A stretch of DNA of 64,000 nt from Hydrogenovibrio halophilus DSM 15072 (GCF_000384235.1 NZ_KB913033.1:434001-498000); one strand, 5' to 3'. Positions 28,210 to 37,333 are shown, counted from the first letter of the stretch. A program made the numbers and translations. The notes: generated by a model not told the origin, from the sequence alone.

Positions 28210-29160
28210 ATGACCAAGCACATGCCCGATATCGCCTGCCAGCCGCATAAAAACCCACAAGGCAAACTCAACTGGGTTGGAATGAGTGGCATCGAACTGC
28301 CCGTTCAAATCCAGCAAACACCGAACACACACCTCACACTTTCGTCTCAGGTTCAGGCGTATGTCAGCCTGGAAGACCCGTTAAGCAAAGGCATTCACAT
28401 GTCTCGGCTCTACCTGATTCTGGACGAGGAAGGCGCCAAAGAACCCCTGACCCCCAAGCGCTTGCAGCACCTTCTGCAAGCCTTTATTTCTTCGCATGAG
28501 GGGCTCAGTCACAACGCATTTCTGGAATTTCGCTTTGACTATTACGAGCGTCGCCGTTCACTCAAATCCGACAACGCCGGGTGGAAGCATTACCCCTGCA
28601 CCCTGCGCGGAGAAATCCGCGACGGGCAGTTTGAGTGCGAAGTCAGCCTCACCGTGCCCTACTCCTCCACCTGCCCCTGCTCGGCCGCCCTGTCACGTCA
28701 ACTGATTCAGGAAGCGTTTGAGCAGCGGTTTCAAAATGGCGAACTGGACTTTGACGCCGTGCATGAATGGCTGGGCACGTCCGAGGGCATCAGCGCAACG
28801 CCGCACAGCCAGCGTTCCTACGCCCAGGTCAAACTCAAGGTCAGCGCCCAGCACAAACTGAGCCTTTCCAGCGTGATCAATCAAATCGAAGACAGCCTGA
28901 AAACGCCGGTCCAGGCCACCGTCAAACGTGCAGACGAACAGGAATTCGCCCGGCTCAATGCCAGCAATCTGATGTTCTGCGAAGACGCCGCGCGCCGTCT
29001 GCAAAAAACCCTGGACACTCAGCCCGATTTCCTCGATTTCTGGGTACGCGTCAATCATCTGGAAAGTCTGCACCCGCATGATGCCGTCGCCATTGTCACC
29101 AAAGACATCGAAAATGGCTATTCAGACGAACCCAACTTCATGGACCGGTTTGAATACTGA
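28210..29160 (+). CDS. folE2: GTP cyclohydrolase FolE2 (type IB)
   Basis: This 316-residue enzyme makes dihydroneopterin triphosphate from GTP, the first step of folate and related pterin synthesis. The active-site Cys lies in TVPYSSTCPCSAALSRQL; GMSGIELPVQI opens the fold and AQVKLKV follows. FolE2 is the zinc-independent form that many bacteria use under zinc limitation. I see no clear Zur box in 28012-28209. The start 28210 has AAGGA 8 bases upstream and the family start (MPDIACQPHKNPQGKLNWVGM follows a short MTKH). Confidence 0.95.
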   Translation: MTKHMPDIACQPHKNPQGKLNWVGMSGIELPVQIQQTPNTHLTLSSQVQAYVSLEDPLSKGIHMSRLYLILDEEGAKEPLTPKRLQHLLQAFISSHEGLSHNAFLEFRFDYYERRRSLKSDNAGWKHYPCTLRGEIRDGQFECEVSLTVPYSSTCPCSAALSRQLIQEAFEQRFQNGELDFDAVHEWLGTSEGISATPHSQRSYAQVKLKVSAQHKLSLSSVINQIEDSLKTPVQATVKRADEQEFARLNASNLMFCEDAARRLQKTLDTQPDFLDFWVRVNHLESLHPHDAVAIVTKDIENGYSDEPNFMDRFEY

Positions 29161-29189
29161 TCGGTTCTAAACCAACCCGTTTCACTGCC

Positions 29190-29217
29190 GGAAATTGCAA
29201 TGCCTTTTGCAATTTCC
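29190..29217. repeat. Perfect 11-base inverted repeat downstream of folE2
   Basis: GGAAATTGCAA-TGCCTT-TTGCAATTTCC can form a strong hairpin 30 bases past the folE2 stop but lacks a T run. A second small hairpin (TCCCA-GCC-TGGGA, 29222-29234) follows. It may be a transcript-end stabiliser or a regulator site for the rhodanese gene. Confidence 0.6.
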
Positions 29218-29379
29218 AACATCCCAGCCTGGGACCATTCCGACCCTTTGTTTTTTTCACTGATTTTTCAATCACTTGAAAACCGCTGTCTTTGGCACAC
29301 ATCTTCCTATGTTTCCATGAAAATTTAAGGAAACCGCGTTTTTTGCAGCAACGAAAAACGCCAATCAAAAGGATACGCC

Positions 29380-30294
29380 ATGAAAGCATGTTTCAAAGGG
29401 CTTTTTACTCTGGTATTAATCGCATTCAGTCTGCAGGCCCACGCCCAGGGACGGGATTTTCTGGTCAACTCCGACTGGCTGGCTGAAAACATGGACGACG
29501 TCAAGGTCCTGGAAGTACGGTACCATCCGCACCGCTATCTGACGGTCGGCCACATCCCCGGTGCGATACAGGTCAAGCGCTTCTCCGACCTGGGCGACAA
29601 CCAGGCCAACCCTCTGATGCGTCTGCCGCCCAAGGCACAGTTTCAGAACACCCTGCGTCAATGGGGCCTTGAATATGATGACACCATTGTCATTTATGAC
29701 GATTCGGCCACTGCACTGGCCTCGCGCGTGTATTTTCTGCTGGATTATTACGGCTTGGACATGAACAAAGTCAAGTTACTGGATGGCGGCATTCGCGAAT
29801 GGAGTGTGTTCGAGGAAACCACCCAGACCGCGACCCAACCCTCACCCAGCAAGATCGTTCTCAAGGACCCCGATCCCAAACTGTCTGTGGAGTGGACAGC
29901 CGTCTACAACGATGTCGTCAGTCAGCGTCGGGACAACGTCACTTTGCTCGATGCCCGACCAACCGACATGTACACAGGGGAAGTCATCAAACATTCCATT
30001 ATGGGTGGTCACATCCCTGGGGCGGTCAATGTGGTCAGCCTGAACGGCATCACCGGCCAGAACTGGAAATCGGCGGAAGACCTTGCCGCGATGTATGCCG
30101 ACATTCCCAAAAGCGACACTGTGTATGTGTACTGTCACGACGGCTTTCGCATGAGTCTGGCCTATATGCAGCTCAAAAGCCTGGGTTATGAGGACGTGCG
30201 ACTTTACAATGGGGGCTGGTCACACTGGGGCAACTCTTTGACTCTGCCGGTCATTGATGGCAAAACGCCCTATTCCGGCGATTTCGATCTCTGA
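29380..30294 (+). CDS. Periplasmic tandem-rhodanese thiosulfate sulfurtransferase
   Basis: This 304-residue protein begins with a signal peptide (MKACFKGLFTLVLIAFSLQAHA). Two rhodanese domains follow: an inactive N-terminal one (about 30-150, YDDSATALASRV without the catalytic Cys) and an active C-terminal one (about 170-285) with the catalytic loop VYVYCHDGFRMSLAY. It should move sulfane sulfur from thiosulfate to an acceptor outside the cytoplasm, fitting a sulfur oxidiser. AAAAGGA lies 7 bases before ATG 29380. A terminator follows at 30317. Confidence 0.92.
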   Translation: MKACFKGLFTLVLIAFSLQAHAQGRDFLVNSDWLAENMDDVKVLEVRYHPHRYLTVGHIPGAIQVKRFSDLGDNQANPLMRLPPKAQFQNTLRQWGLEYDDTIVIYDDSATALASRVYFLLDYYGLDMNKVKLLDGGIREWSVFEETTQTATQPSPSKIVLKDPDPKLSVEWTAVYNDVVSQRRDNVTLLDARPTDMYTGEVIKHSIMGGHIPGAVNVVSLNGITGQNWKSAEDLAAMYADIPKSDTVYVYCHDGFRMSLAYMQLKSLGYEDVRLYNGGWSHWGNSLTLPVIDGKTPYSGDFDL

Positions 30295-30316
30295 TTTCGA
30301 GTGCGGTTTTCGCCTG

Positions 30317-30351
30317 ATGCCTGCCTGGCCATGTGGTCAGGCATTTTTTTT
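30317..30351 (+). terminator. Rho-independent terminator of the rhodanese gene
   Basis: ATGCCTG pairs with CAGGCAT around an inner CC/GG stem, and eight T follow. It starts 23 bases after the stop. Confidence 0.9.
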
Positions 30352-30375
30352 GCACGTTTGTGGCGCAATTTTCGC

Positions 30376-30405
30376 TTGAGATCATGAAACAAGCAGAGTT
30401 ATACT
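30376..30405 (+). promoter_or_regulatory. Sigma-70 promoter of the MBL-fold gene
   Basis: TTGAGA (30376-30381) and TATACT (30400-30405) are 18 bases apart, each 5 of 6 to consensus. Transcription would start within the operator that follows. Confidence 0.65.
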
Positions 30406-30407
30406 TA

Positions 30408-30425
30408 TATCTGCATAAACAGATA
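30408..30425 (+). promoter_or_regulatory. Second copy of the putative ArsR operator
   Basis: TATCTGCATAAACAGATA matches the arsR-region site (reverse complement) at 17 of 18 bases. It covers the expected transcription start, the classical place for a repressor site. Confidence 0.7.
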
Positions 30426-30446
30426 AACAACGAAAAAGGATCCGTA

Positions 30447-31382
30447 ATGAAATCAGTCTTACTCTTTCTCCTCACATTGGGCTTGAGCGTCCAAGCCTGG
30501 GCTGGTCAGGGCAAGGACCTGTTTGCCGCCGAAAAAGTCACCGACGGCATTTACGCCTATGTAGGCCCGATTGATGACCGTTCGCCCGAAAATCTGGGTC
30601 TGAACAACAACATCGGCTTGATCGACACCTCCGAGGGCTGGGTACTGGTGGACGCTGGTGGCGGTGACGCCGCCGCCAGAAAAATCGAAGCCATGGCCAA
30701 AGCGGTCAAGGACCAGCCCATCACCGCCGTGATCAACCTTGGCTCACAGGATCACCGCTGGCTGGGCAATGACTACTTTTCTCGCCAGGGCGCGACCATT
30801 TACGCTTACGAAGGCACCGTCGACACCCAGAAGCGCATGTATGACAATGTCACCAACCGCATGTTTTCAGCGGTTCCGGCCAACAAAGGCGCCAAGCAGA
30901 AAACCGCAGACAAGGTTTTGCAGGGGGACAAAAACACCCTGACCATTGGCGGCGTGGAAATGCAGTTGAACTTCTATGGCGACGCCCACTTTCCGGGCGA
31001 TGCGGCCCTGTGGCTGCCCGGCAAAAAGGTGCTGTTCACCGGCGACATTGTCTATCTGGACAGAATGCTGGGCGTTCATCCCTGGTCCGACCCAATGGCC
31101 TGGCACGAAGCCTATCAGGCCATGCGTGATCTGCCAGCGTCATACATTGTACCGGGGCACGGACAAGTGGCCGAAGGCTGGGACCGTGTGGACCGTGATA
31201 CCGGGGATTACCTGAAAAAACTGACCCGGAAAATGTATGACGCCGCCGATGCCTTTATGGGCGTGGGGTCCGCCGTCAGTGACAACAAGAATTGGCCCGA
31301 ATTCAAACACCTGAAACACTACGATTCCTGGCATTCCACCAACCTGAACCGCACCTACCTGAAACTGGAATCGAGCATGTGA
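30447..31382 (+). CDS. Periplasmic metallo-beta-lactamase-fold protein with incomplete metal site
   Basis: This 311-residue protein has a signal peptide (MKSVLLFLLTLGLSVQAWA). The MBL fold is clear: VTDGIYAYVG, NIGLIDTSEGWVLVDAGG, YGDAHFPGDAALWLPGKKVLFTGDIVY and YIVPGHGQV. The canonical HxHxDH metal motif reads LGSQDH (in INLGSQDHRWLGN), so the first two His are missing while DH and the later His and Asp remain. It may bind one metal or act non-catalytically. The nearest families are the SoxH-like and quinoprotein-relay MBL proteins of sulfur oxidisers. The start 30447 has AAGGA upstream. Promoter and operator placement suggest arsenic-responsive control. Confidence 0.82.
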   Translation: MKSVLLFLLTLGLSVQAWAGQGKDLFAAEKVTDGIYAYVGPIDDRSPENLGLNNNIGLIDTSEGWVLVDAGGGDAAARKIEAMAKAVKDQPITAVINLGSQDHRWLGNDYFSRQGATIYAYEGTVDTQKRMYDNVTNRMFSAVPANKGAKQKTADKVLQGDKNTLTIGGVEMQLNFYGDAHFPGDAALWLPGKKVLFTGDIVYLDRMLGVHPWSDPMAWHEAYQAMRDLPASYIVPGHGQVAEGWDRVDRDTGDYLKKLTRKMYDAADAFMGVGSAVSDNKNWPEFKHLKHYDSWHSTNLNRTYLKLESSM

Positions 31383-31416
31383 CCTGCGCGATCCGTCGCG
31401 CGCATTCAGCGACCTG

Positions 31417-31441
31417 AAAAAAGCCTCTCTGAGGCTTTTTC
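31417..31441 (+). terminator. Terminator between the MBL-fold gene and the response regulator
   Basis: AAAAAAGCCTC-TCT-GAGGCTTTTT is symmetrical and may work in both directions for these convergent genes. Confidence 0.88.
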
Positions 31442-31482
31442 TGTTTCTGCCTGACCGTCAGCAAACCCCAACGGCAAAAACC

Positions 31483-31494
31483 ACCAGGCCTGGT
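31483..31494. repeat. ACCAGGCCTGGT palindrome, exact, between convergent genes
   Basis: On the minus strand it starts 45 bases after the response-regulator stop and is followed by GGTTTTTG, so it looks like a terminator for that operon. Confidence 0.95.
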
Positions 31495-31538
31495 CAAAAT
31501 CCGTTCTGGCAGCCGATTGGCTTAAGTCCGACAGACGG

Positions 31539-32906
31539 CTAAGATTGATAGGTTTGCAGCTTTCGATACAGGGTGGACGCATCGATCCCCAGTTTGTCTG
31601 CCGCCAGGCGCTTATTGCCTTCACACACGGTCAGCACATGCTCAATCCAGAAACGTTCCATGTCCGCCAGGGTGGCGTCTTCCGGCAAGGCCTGTTCGCC
31701 GGTTTCGGTCAGCAACTGCGGCACCTGAATGCTCAGCAGTTCCTTGGGCAGATGATGCATTTCGATTTCCGCCCCCTTGGCCAGCACCACCGCGCGCTGA
31801 ATGATGTTTTCCAGCTCCCGGATATTGCCCGGCCAGTGATAACGCTTGAGCGCTTCAACCACGCGAGGCGACAGCTCCCGCACCGATTTGCCGAACTTTT
31901 TGGCGTATTGATGCACAAACGCACGCGCCAGCGCTTCGATGTCGGCCTCACGGTGACGCAAGGCCGGCAATTCCACCGGAAACACATGAATGCGATAATA
32001 CAGATCCGAACGGAATTGACCTTTTTCCACCAGCGCTTTCAACGACTGGTTGCTGGCAAACAATAAGCGGACATCCACCTGAATCGCGCTTTGGCCGCCG
32101 ACCCGCACCAACGTCTGATCCTGCAGAAAATGCAACAGCTTGGCCTGCACGTCGGGCTGAGTGGAATTGATTTCGTCCAGCAACAGGGTGCCGCCATGGG
32201 CCAGTTCCAACAGTCCGGCTTTGCGCTGGGTCGCGCCGGTAAAAGCCCCCTTCTCATAGCCAAACAATTCCGATTCGATCAGGTTCTCAGGCACCGCCGC
32301 ACAGTTGAGCGAAAAAAACGGGCCTTGCGCCCGGTGACTGATCTGATGAATCTGACGTGCCAGCACGCCTTTACCCACCCCGGTTTCACCGTTGATCAGC
32401 ACCGGCACATCCAGCGGTGCGGCCTGTGCCACTTCCGCCATCACCGTCTGCATGGTTTTGGATTGGGATGCCACCGGTGCCGATTCGGTCTCCAGCTGCG
32501 TCAGCCGCGCTTCCAGTTGTTGAAGCTTGTGACGCTGAGCCAGCTGCTGGTGCACCCGTTCCAGTAAATTCGCCACCTGACGGGTTTCAAAGGGCTTGGT
32601 GATCAGGTCGTAGAGACCCAGTTTGAACCCTTCAATCGCATCTTCCATGGACGCATAGCCGGTGATCATCACCACCAGCACCTCTTCGTTCAGAGTTTTG
32701 ACCTGATCCAGAAGTGTCAGGCCTGAGCCGTCCGGCAGACGCAGATCGGTCAGCAATACCTCCGGCAGAAAGCGCTGACATTCCTTCAGGCCGTCTTGCG
32801 CACTCAAGCTCACCCGCGTATCAAACCCGGCGGTTCTGGCCAGTTCGGCCAGCAACTCCGCCATGTCCTCATCGTCTTCAATGATCAGCAGATTCAGTGT
32901 TTTCAT
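31539..32906 (-). CDS. NtrC-family sigma-54 response regulator
   Basis: This 455-residue protein has a receiver domain (1-120) with the acidic pair EDD, phospho-acceptor Asp in LLTDLRLPDGSG and Lys in LITKPFE. An AAA+ domain (about 145-380) has Walker A GETGVGKG, the sigma-54 contact loop GAFTGA and Walker B GGTLLLDEI. A Fis-type HTH ends the protein (CEGNKRLAADKLGIDASTLYRKL). It would activate sigma-54 promoters when phosphorylated by the kinase encoded just upstream, whose gene overlaps it by 29 bases. Target genes are not evident; I found no good sigma-54 site near the adjacent porin. Confidence 0.95.
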   Translation of the reverse strand: MKTLNLLIIEDDEDMAELLAELARTAGFDTRVSLSAQDGLKECQRFLPEVLLTDLRLPDGSGLTLLDQVKTLNEEVLVVMITGYASMEDAIEGFKLGLYDLITKPFETRQVANLLERVHQQLAQRHKLQQLEARLTQLETESAPVASQSKTMQTVMAEVAQAAPLDVPVLINGETGVGKGVLARQIHQISHRAQGPFFSLNCAAVPENLIESELFGYEKGAFTGATQRKAGLLELAHGGTLLLDEINSTQPDVQAKLLHFLQDQTLVRVGGQSAIQVDVRLLFASNQSLKALVEKGQFRSDLYYRIHVFPVELPALRHREADIEALARAFVHQYAKKFGKSVRELSPRVVEALKRYHWPGNIRELENIIQRAVVLAKGAEIEMHHLPKELLSIQVPQLLTETGEQALPEDATLADMERFWIEHVLTVCEGNKRLAADKLGIDASTLYRKLQTYQS

Positions 32907-34374
32907 AAGCGTTCAGTTCAATCCGAAATTGGGTGCCTTCGGTCACGCTGTCATCCAGCGTGATCCGGGCCTGCATTTTTTCCAGTAAGGTGCGGGTCAG
33001 ATACAACCCCAGACCGGTCCCGGCATTGTCATTGCGAAAGCTGCCGGCTTCTTTGGTGGTGAAAAAAGGTTCAAACACCTGATCGCGCTTTTCGGCCTCG
33101 ATCCCTTTGCCGTTATCACAGACCCACAAATACCAGGCCTGGTGGTTTTCTGCTGGCGTCAGAGACAGCGTCACCCGGCTGGCACCGGCCTCGGCGCTGT
33201 TGCTGATCAGATTATACAGCACTTGCTCCAGCGCGGAAGGATCGCCCTTGACCCAGGCGGTTGCCTCGGCGTCAAACACAATCTCCACCGGCGCATCGCG
33301 TTTGAGCACCGGTCGAATCATCGTCAGAATGCCGTCGATCAATTGATTCAGATTCACGGCCTGCGCCACCACTCTGGGTTCCCGCGCCGCCGAGAGCAGA
33401 TCCTTGACCGAGGCGGCGCATTGCTTGGCCTGCTTTTCGATGGTCTGCAAACGCTTTTGCATCGCATCGTCCCGGGTTTGCTGAGTCGCCATCTGGGCAT
33501 AGCCGATGATGTTGGCCAGTGGCGTGTTGAGATTATGCGCCAGACCGGCCGCCAATTGCCCGATGGCCACCATGCGTTGGTTCTGACACAGGTTTTGCGT
33601 CGCTTTCTGGCGAAACTGGTGCGCCTCCTGCAGGGAATCAATGTGGTTCTGCAACGCCACCTGCAAATCGAAAATGGCGTAGTTGAGCACCTGCAGTTCC
33701 TGAGGCAGATTCTGCCGAACTGGCACCGGCTGTTGAAACAGGGCAGGCATGTCGTTCAGTCGTTCGGACAGATCCCGCACCGGGGCCAGAAGATGCCGAT
33801 CCAGCAACCGCCGTACGATCACAAACACCAACATCAGCAACAGCGCAAACAACACCAGCCCAATCCCAAACAGTTGCATAAATGTGGTCCGAATCGATTG
33901 TCGGGAAAACCCCAGGGTGACCTCCCCCAACGACTGCCCGAAAAAGGCCATCGGCGCGGTGTAGTGCAAATGGGTCTTGAAAGGGTCACTGCCGGTCTCG
34001 CGCTGCTTCTGCACCTCGCTCAAGATCTCGCCCTGGGCATTGACCACCTGAATGTGATGCAAGTCTTGGGTCTGCGCCAGCAGATCACTGGTAATGCGGT
34101 CAATCACGCTGTATTCCTGCAACATCACCGCATCCTTGGCCACGGTCGCGACTTGCGAGGCCAGTGCTTTGGCTTTCTGCTCCATCGCCTGTTCCAAGGT
34201 GTGGGAAATAAACGCATAACCGGCCAGACTCAATGCCAGCATCATGCCCAGCAGCGCCGAAGCCAGATACAGATTCAAACGCCCGGCCAGGGTTCTGGGG
34301 CGTAAGCGCTCAAACCACCCCCTTCTATGACGGAAGAAGGTGGGGAACCCGGATTTTTCAGTGGCCACTGCCAT
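32878..34374 (-). CDS. Membrane sensor histidine kinase
   Basis: This 498-residue kinase has two membrane helices (about 30-58 and 165-190; LFGIGLVLFALLLMLVFVIV) enclosing a periplasmic sensor segment of about 105 residues. The dimerisation/phospho-acceptor motif is GLAHNLNTPLANIIGYAQ with its His. The ATPase core carries NLISNSAEAG, DNGKGI, FEPFFTTK and AGTGLGLYL. It forms a pair with the overlapping NtrC-type regulator downstream. The signal is unknown. An exact palindrome copy at 33132-33143 encodes His-Gln-Ala-Trp within the ATPase domain. Confidence 0.94.
   Translation of the reverse strand: MAVATEKSGFPTFFRHRRGWFERLRPRTLAGRLNLYLASALLGMMLALSLAGYAFISHTLEQAMEQKAKALASQVATVAKDAVMLQEYSVIDRITSDLLAQTQDLHHIQVVNAQGEILSEVQKQRETGSDPFKTHLHYTAPMAFFGQSLGEVTLGFSRQSIRTTFMQLFGIGLVLFALLLMLVFVIVRRLLDRHLLAPVRDLSERLNDMPALFQQPVPVRQNLPQELQVLNYAIFDLQVALQNHIDSLQEAHQFRQKATQNLCQNQRMVAIGQLAAGLAHNLNTPLANIIGYAQMATQQTRDDAMQKRLQTIEKQAKQCAASVKDLLSAAREPRVVAQAVNLNQLIDGILTMIRPVLKRDAPVEIVFDAEATAWVKGDPSALEQVLYNLISNSAEAGASRVTLSLTPAENHQAWYLWVCDNGKGIEAEKRDQVFEPFFTTKEAGSFRNDNAGTGLGLYLTRTLLEKMQARITLDDSVTEGTQFRIELNAYENTESADH
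33132..33143. repeat. ACCAGGCCTGGT palindrome, exact, inside the sensor kinase gene
   Basis: Read in the Gln-Ala-Trp frame, unlike the other exact coding copies, and placed between the N box and the DNGKG box. Confidence 0.95.
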
Positions 34375-34469
34375 GTTGTTTTCCTTTCATCCGTCAAGTC
34401 AATCGGCGTATTCCAAAGCTCGCCCAAAAGCAAGCGAACTTTAGAATAGACCCCAACAGGGATTCGGTC

Positions 34470-34497
34470 AAAAAAAAGCCAGTGCAAGACTGGCTTT
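34470..34497 (-). terminator. Rho-independent terminator of the porin gene
   Basis: On the minus strand AAAGCCAGT-CTTGC-ACTGGCTTT is followed by a run of T. A further hairpin, AGCGCCG...CGGCGCT near 34534-34557, lies closer to the stop. Confidence 0.9.
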
Positions 34498-34575
34498 CAA
34501 AATTCACAAAGATAAAGAGAACGAATACATTCCAGCGCCGCTCACAACAACGGCGCTTTGGATCAGGTTTGCGAA

Positions 34576-35688
34576 TTAATAACCAAACTTGGCATCAATC
34601 CCCACTGTGAACGCCATGGCTTCGGCATCCCCACGCTCATACTGGTTCCAGCCCGCAATCAAAGCCGACTTATCAGTCAACTTGTACTTGGCACCCAGTG
34701 CATAATGCAGAGAGTCATCATCCTGGCTGTAAGCATTGTCATCACTCGCCTTGTTTGTACCAATGCTGGCTGTCAGTAGACCGTACTTGCCAACTTTTTG
34801 CGAGACAACGGCAAACATATTCTCACCAAGGTTAATGTCAGTCACATCTTCGTAGAAGCCAGCCAGTGTGGTACCGGTTTTGAACTTGTATTGCGCACTG
34901 GTTGAGTAAGCCGTGCCATTTTTGGCCTTGCCATTATTAACACCCGCTGCCCCGGTTACACCAAGATCATTTTCACTGTCCAACGTAACGGTATCCGCTG
35001 TCAGACGAAGTCCGCCGTTGAAATACTTCACCCCAAAACCATGCGCGCTGCCACCTGCCATGTCTTTCAACTTACCGGAGTTATGCAGGCTGTCCTGGCT
35101 CTCATCGGCCAACACCGAGTAATGGGCATTGACCTGAAATCCGTTCATTTTGGGCGAGGTGTAATCCACCGCATAGTTGAAGTAATTGGAGTTCAAGTTG
35201 GACGCGCCCTGCTGCCCTTTGTCACGCGCTTGCAGAATGTGATCCGTCCAAGGATCGATCTTGGTATAACTGGATTTATACCCGACCGTAAAACGCCCCA
35301 TACGAATGCGACCATATTGTTTATTGTCCAGTCCCGCATAAGCGTCACGCATGTACAAAGCACCATCACCTGTATCGCCTTCGCCAGCGGCGTCCGAGTT
35401 ATTGCCCACAGCGGTGTATTGAACATCGGCTTTGTAAATCAGCTTTGTGTTTTCAAGCGTGGTGTCCAACGAACCGGAAAAACCAAAACGAGAGGCGTTG
35501 CTTTTCAACTCTGTGCCTTCCATGCGTTCCAGCACATTATCCTTTCCTGCCAGAGGGGTGATATCGACCATATCGGCTGACACATTGATTTGACCGTGAA
35601 CCGACAGTTTGTCTTCGGCCATCACAGGGTTCATTGCCAGGCCACAAGCAAGTGCCACTGGGGTCAGTTTTGCAAAGGTATGTTTCAT
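34576..35688 (-). CDS. Gram-negative trimeric-type porin
   Basis: This 370-residue outer-membrane protein has a signal peptide (MKHTFAKLTPVALACGLAMNPVMA) followed by KLSVHGQINVSADMVD, the usual first strand of the 16-strand general porins. SRFGFSGSLDTTLENTKLIYKADVQY, YAGLDNKQYGRIRMGR and the last strand AMAFTVGIDAKFGY, with a C-terminal aromatic, complete the pattern. The start 35688 has AGAGGA upstream; the frame to 35781 is unsupported. Base composition is less GC-rich than the neighbours, as for many highly expressed surface proteins. It has its own terminator. Confidence 0.92.
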   Translation of the reverse strand: MKHTFAKLTPVALACGLAMNPVMAEDKLSVHGQINVSADMVDITPLAGKDNVLERMEGTELKSNASRFGFSGSLDTTLENTKLIYKADVQYTAVGNNSDAAGEGDTGDGALYMRDAYAGLDNKQYGRIRMGRFTVGYKSSYTKIDPWTDHILQARDKGQQGASNLNSNYFNYAVDYTSPKMNGFQVNAHYSVLADESQDSLHNSGKLKDMAGGSAHGFGVKYFNGGLRLTADTVTLDSENDLGVTGAAGVNNGKAKNGTAYSTSAQYKFKTGTTLAGFYEDVTDINLGENMFAVVSQKVGKYGLLTASIGTNKASDDNAYSQDDDSLHYALGAKYKLTDKSALIAGWNQYERGDAEAMAFTVGIDAKFGY

Positions 35689-35965
35689 AAGGTTTCCTCT
35701 TATCCTCTTTTGTTTTCGTTCGTGGTCGCGCCAGTCGCACACCACAAGACCGAGTACAGAGAGGAATAAGCGTGCCAACACCTAACTTACTGTTTTTTAT
35801 AGTATTACAGATAAACGAACTCTTGCAGGCTGCGAACTCTTTGCAATCTGCAATGCATTTCAGAACTTCATGATATAAGCGTTTTTTAGCACCTGGCTGC
35901 TGGATTTTATCCGCCCCTGGCCAGAAAGCACTAAAATGACCCCATTTTGTGGCAGGAGAGATGGT

Positions 35966-36829
35966 GTGCACTCAGGAATGCGAATGCTACTGGCGGGATT
36001 GCTTGGCTGGATGCTGATCAGCGGCTGCGACCGTCCTGACCAGCCGGACAAGATGGCCGAAACAAGCGAGGTCGAGCCGCTGGTGCTGGCGGTGCAGCCG
36101 TTTGATCTGCCCTCCAGTGTGCAACAGCATTTTGCCCCCCTGCAGAGCTATCTGTCAGACGTGCTCAAACGCCCGGTCAAACTCTATATCGCAACCAGCT
36201 ATGAAGACCAGATTCAAAAGATACTCAATAACAAGGCCGACCTGGCCTATATGGGTCCGACCATTTACGTCAAAACCCAGAAAATTCAGAAACGGGCCCA
36301 AAAACCCCTCAAACCGATCGTCACCGAACACCCCTATCGCGGCGTGGTGGTGGTGCATGAACAGTCGGACATTGAAACGCTGTCACAACTGCGACACAAA
36401 CGCCTGGCACTGGGGGCCTATTTTTCCTACGCCGGGCATTTTGCTGCCAGAGAGGCGCTGAATCAGGCCGGTGTGCGGTTGGCAGACTTGTCTCTGTACA
36501 GTTTTCTGCAACGCCATCATCGCGCGGCCATGTCCGTGGTCTATCGCCACTTTGATGCGGCGGCCACCACCGAAGGCATTGCCCGACGCATGATTTCACA
36601 AGGGCACCCATTGCGCATCATTCACAGCACGAAACCGCTCGCGCCCATCGTGCTCGCAGCCAACCATCACCTGTCCGATGCATTGGTGGAAACACTTCAA
36701 ATTGCCTTGCTCAACCCGAACTTTGATCAGGAATTGACGCTGTCCCTGTTCAGCCCCCAGGGCTACCAGGCTTATCAGGGACAGCACTACCGCGAAGTCG
36801 AACGGGTCATGACCCATTTTGAACGCTGA
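35966..36829 (+). CDS. PhnD-like periplasmic substrate-binding lipoprotein
   Basis: This protein of about 287 residues has a lipoprotein signal (LLAGLLGWMLISGC, lipid Cys near residue 21). The body matches the phosphate/phosphite/phosphonate-binding family: LAVQPFDLPSSVQQHFAPLQSYLSDVLKRPV, ADLAYMGPTIYV and RGVVVVHEQSDIETLSQLRHKRLALG. No ABC permease or ATPase gene is adjacent, so it may act as a sensor subunit or orphan binding protein. The start is uncertain: GTG 35966 has AGGAG upstream; ATG 35984 is an alternative. Confidence 0.78.
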   Translation: MHSGMRMLLAGLLGWMLISGCDRPDQPDKMAETSEVEPLVLAVQPFDLPSSVQQHFAPLQSYLSDVLKRPVKLYIATSYEDQIQKILNNKADLAYMGPTIYVKTQKIQKRAQKPLKPIVTEHPYRGVVVVHEQSDIETLSQLRHKRLALGAYFSYAGHFAAREALNQAGVRLADLSLYSFLQRHHRAAMSVVYRHFDAAATTEGIARRMISQGHPLRIIHSTKPLAPIVLAANHHLSDALVETLQIALLNPNFDQELTLSLFSPQGYQAYQGQHYREVERVMTHFER

Positions 36830-36862
36830 CCCTTTCTCTTAACCCCAATATTTACCTTCGGG

Positions 36863-37333
36863 TTAAACGCTTTCCATGGGCAAAGCGGTTTTGTCCACGA
36901 CCTTGCGCAACACAAAACTGGTATGGACACCGCTGACACCGGGAATCTGGGTAATGTGATTGAGCAGCAGGGCCTGATAAGCGTCCAGGTCTTTCACGAT
37001 CACTTTGAGCTGGTAATCGGCGTTCTGCCCGGTGACCAGCAAACACTCCATCACCTGCGGCAATGCCTTCACGGCCGTTTCGAAACCATCAAACCGCTCT
37101 TGCGTGTGGCGATCCATCGCAATGTGAATCAGCGCCATCAGATCCAGGTCCAGTTGTCTGGCATCCAGCAGGGTGCGATAACCCAAAATCAAGCCGGATT
37201 TCTCCAGCGTTTTAAAGCGACGCAAACAGGCCGAAGGCGACAAACCAATCTGGTCGGCCAATTCCTGATTACTCAAACGCGCATTGTCCTGCAAGGCCGC
37301 AAGCATGGCCCGATCATAGCGATCCAGCTTCAT
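36863..37333 (-). CDS. Lrp/AsnC-family transcriptional regulator
   Basis: This 156-residue protein has an N-terminal helix-turn-helix ([35 protein letters not shown]) and a C-terminal RAM ligand domain ([52 protein letters not shown]). It is divergent from leuA, so leucine-pathway control is plausible but unproven. Length and order are standard for Lrp. Confidence 0.93.
   Translation of the reverse strand: MKLDRYDRAMLAALQDNARLSNQELADQIGLSPSACLRRFKTLEKSGLILGYRTLLDARQLDLDLMALIHIAMDRHTQERFDGFETAVKALPQVMECLLVTGQNADYQLKVIVKDLDAYQALLLNHITQIPGVSGVHTSFVLRKVVDKTALPMESV

Noticed and set aside
35689-35965. Sigma-54 promoter for the porin next to the NtrC-type pair
   Set aside because: A GTGCCA is present near 35771 but the paired TGC element at the required spacing is missing on either strand.
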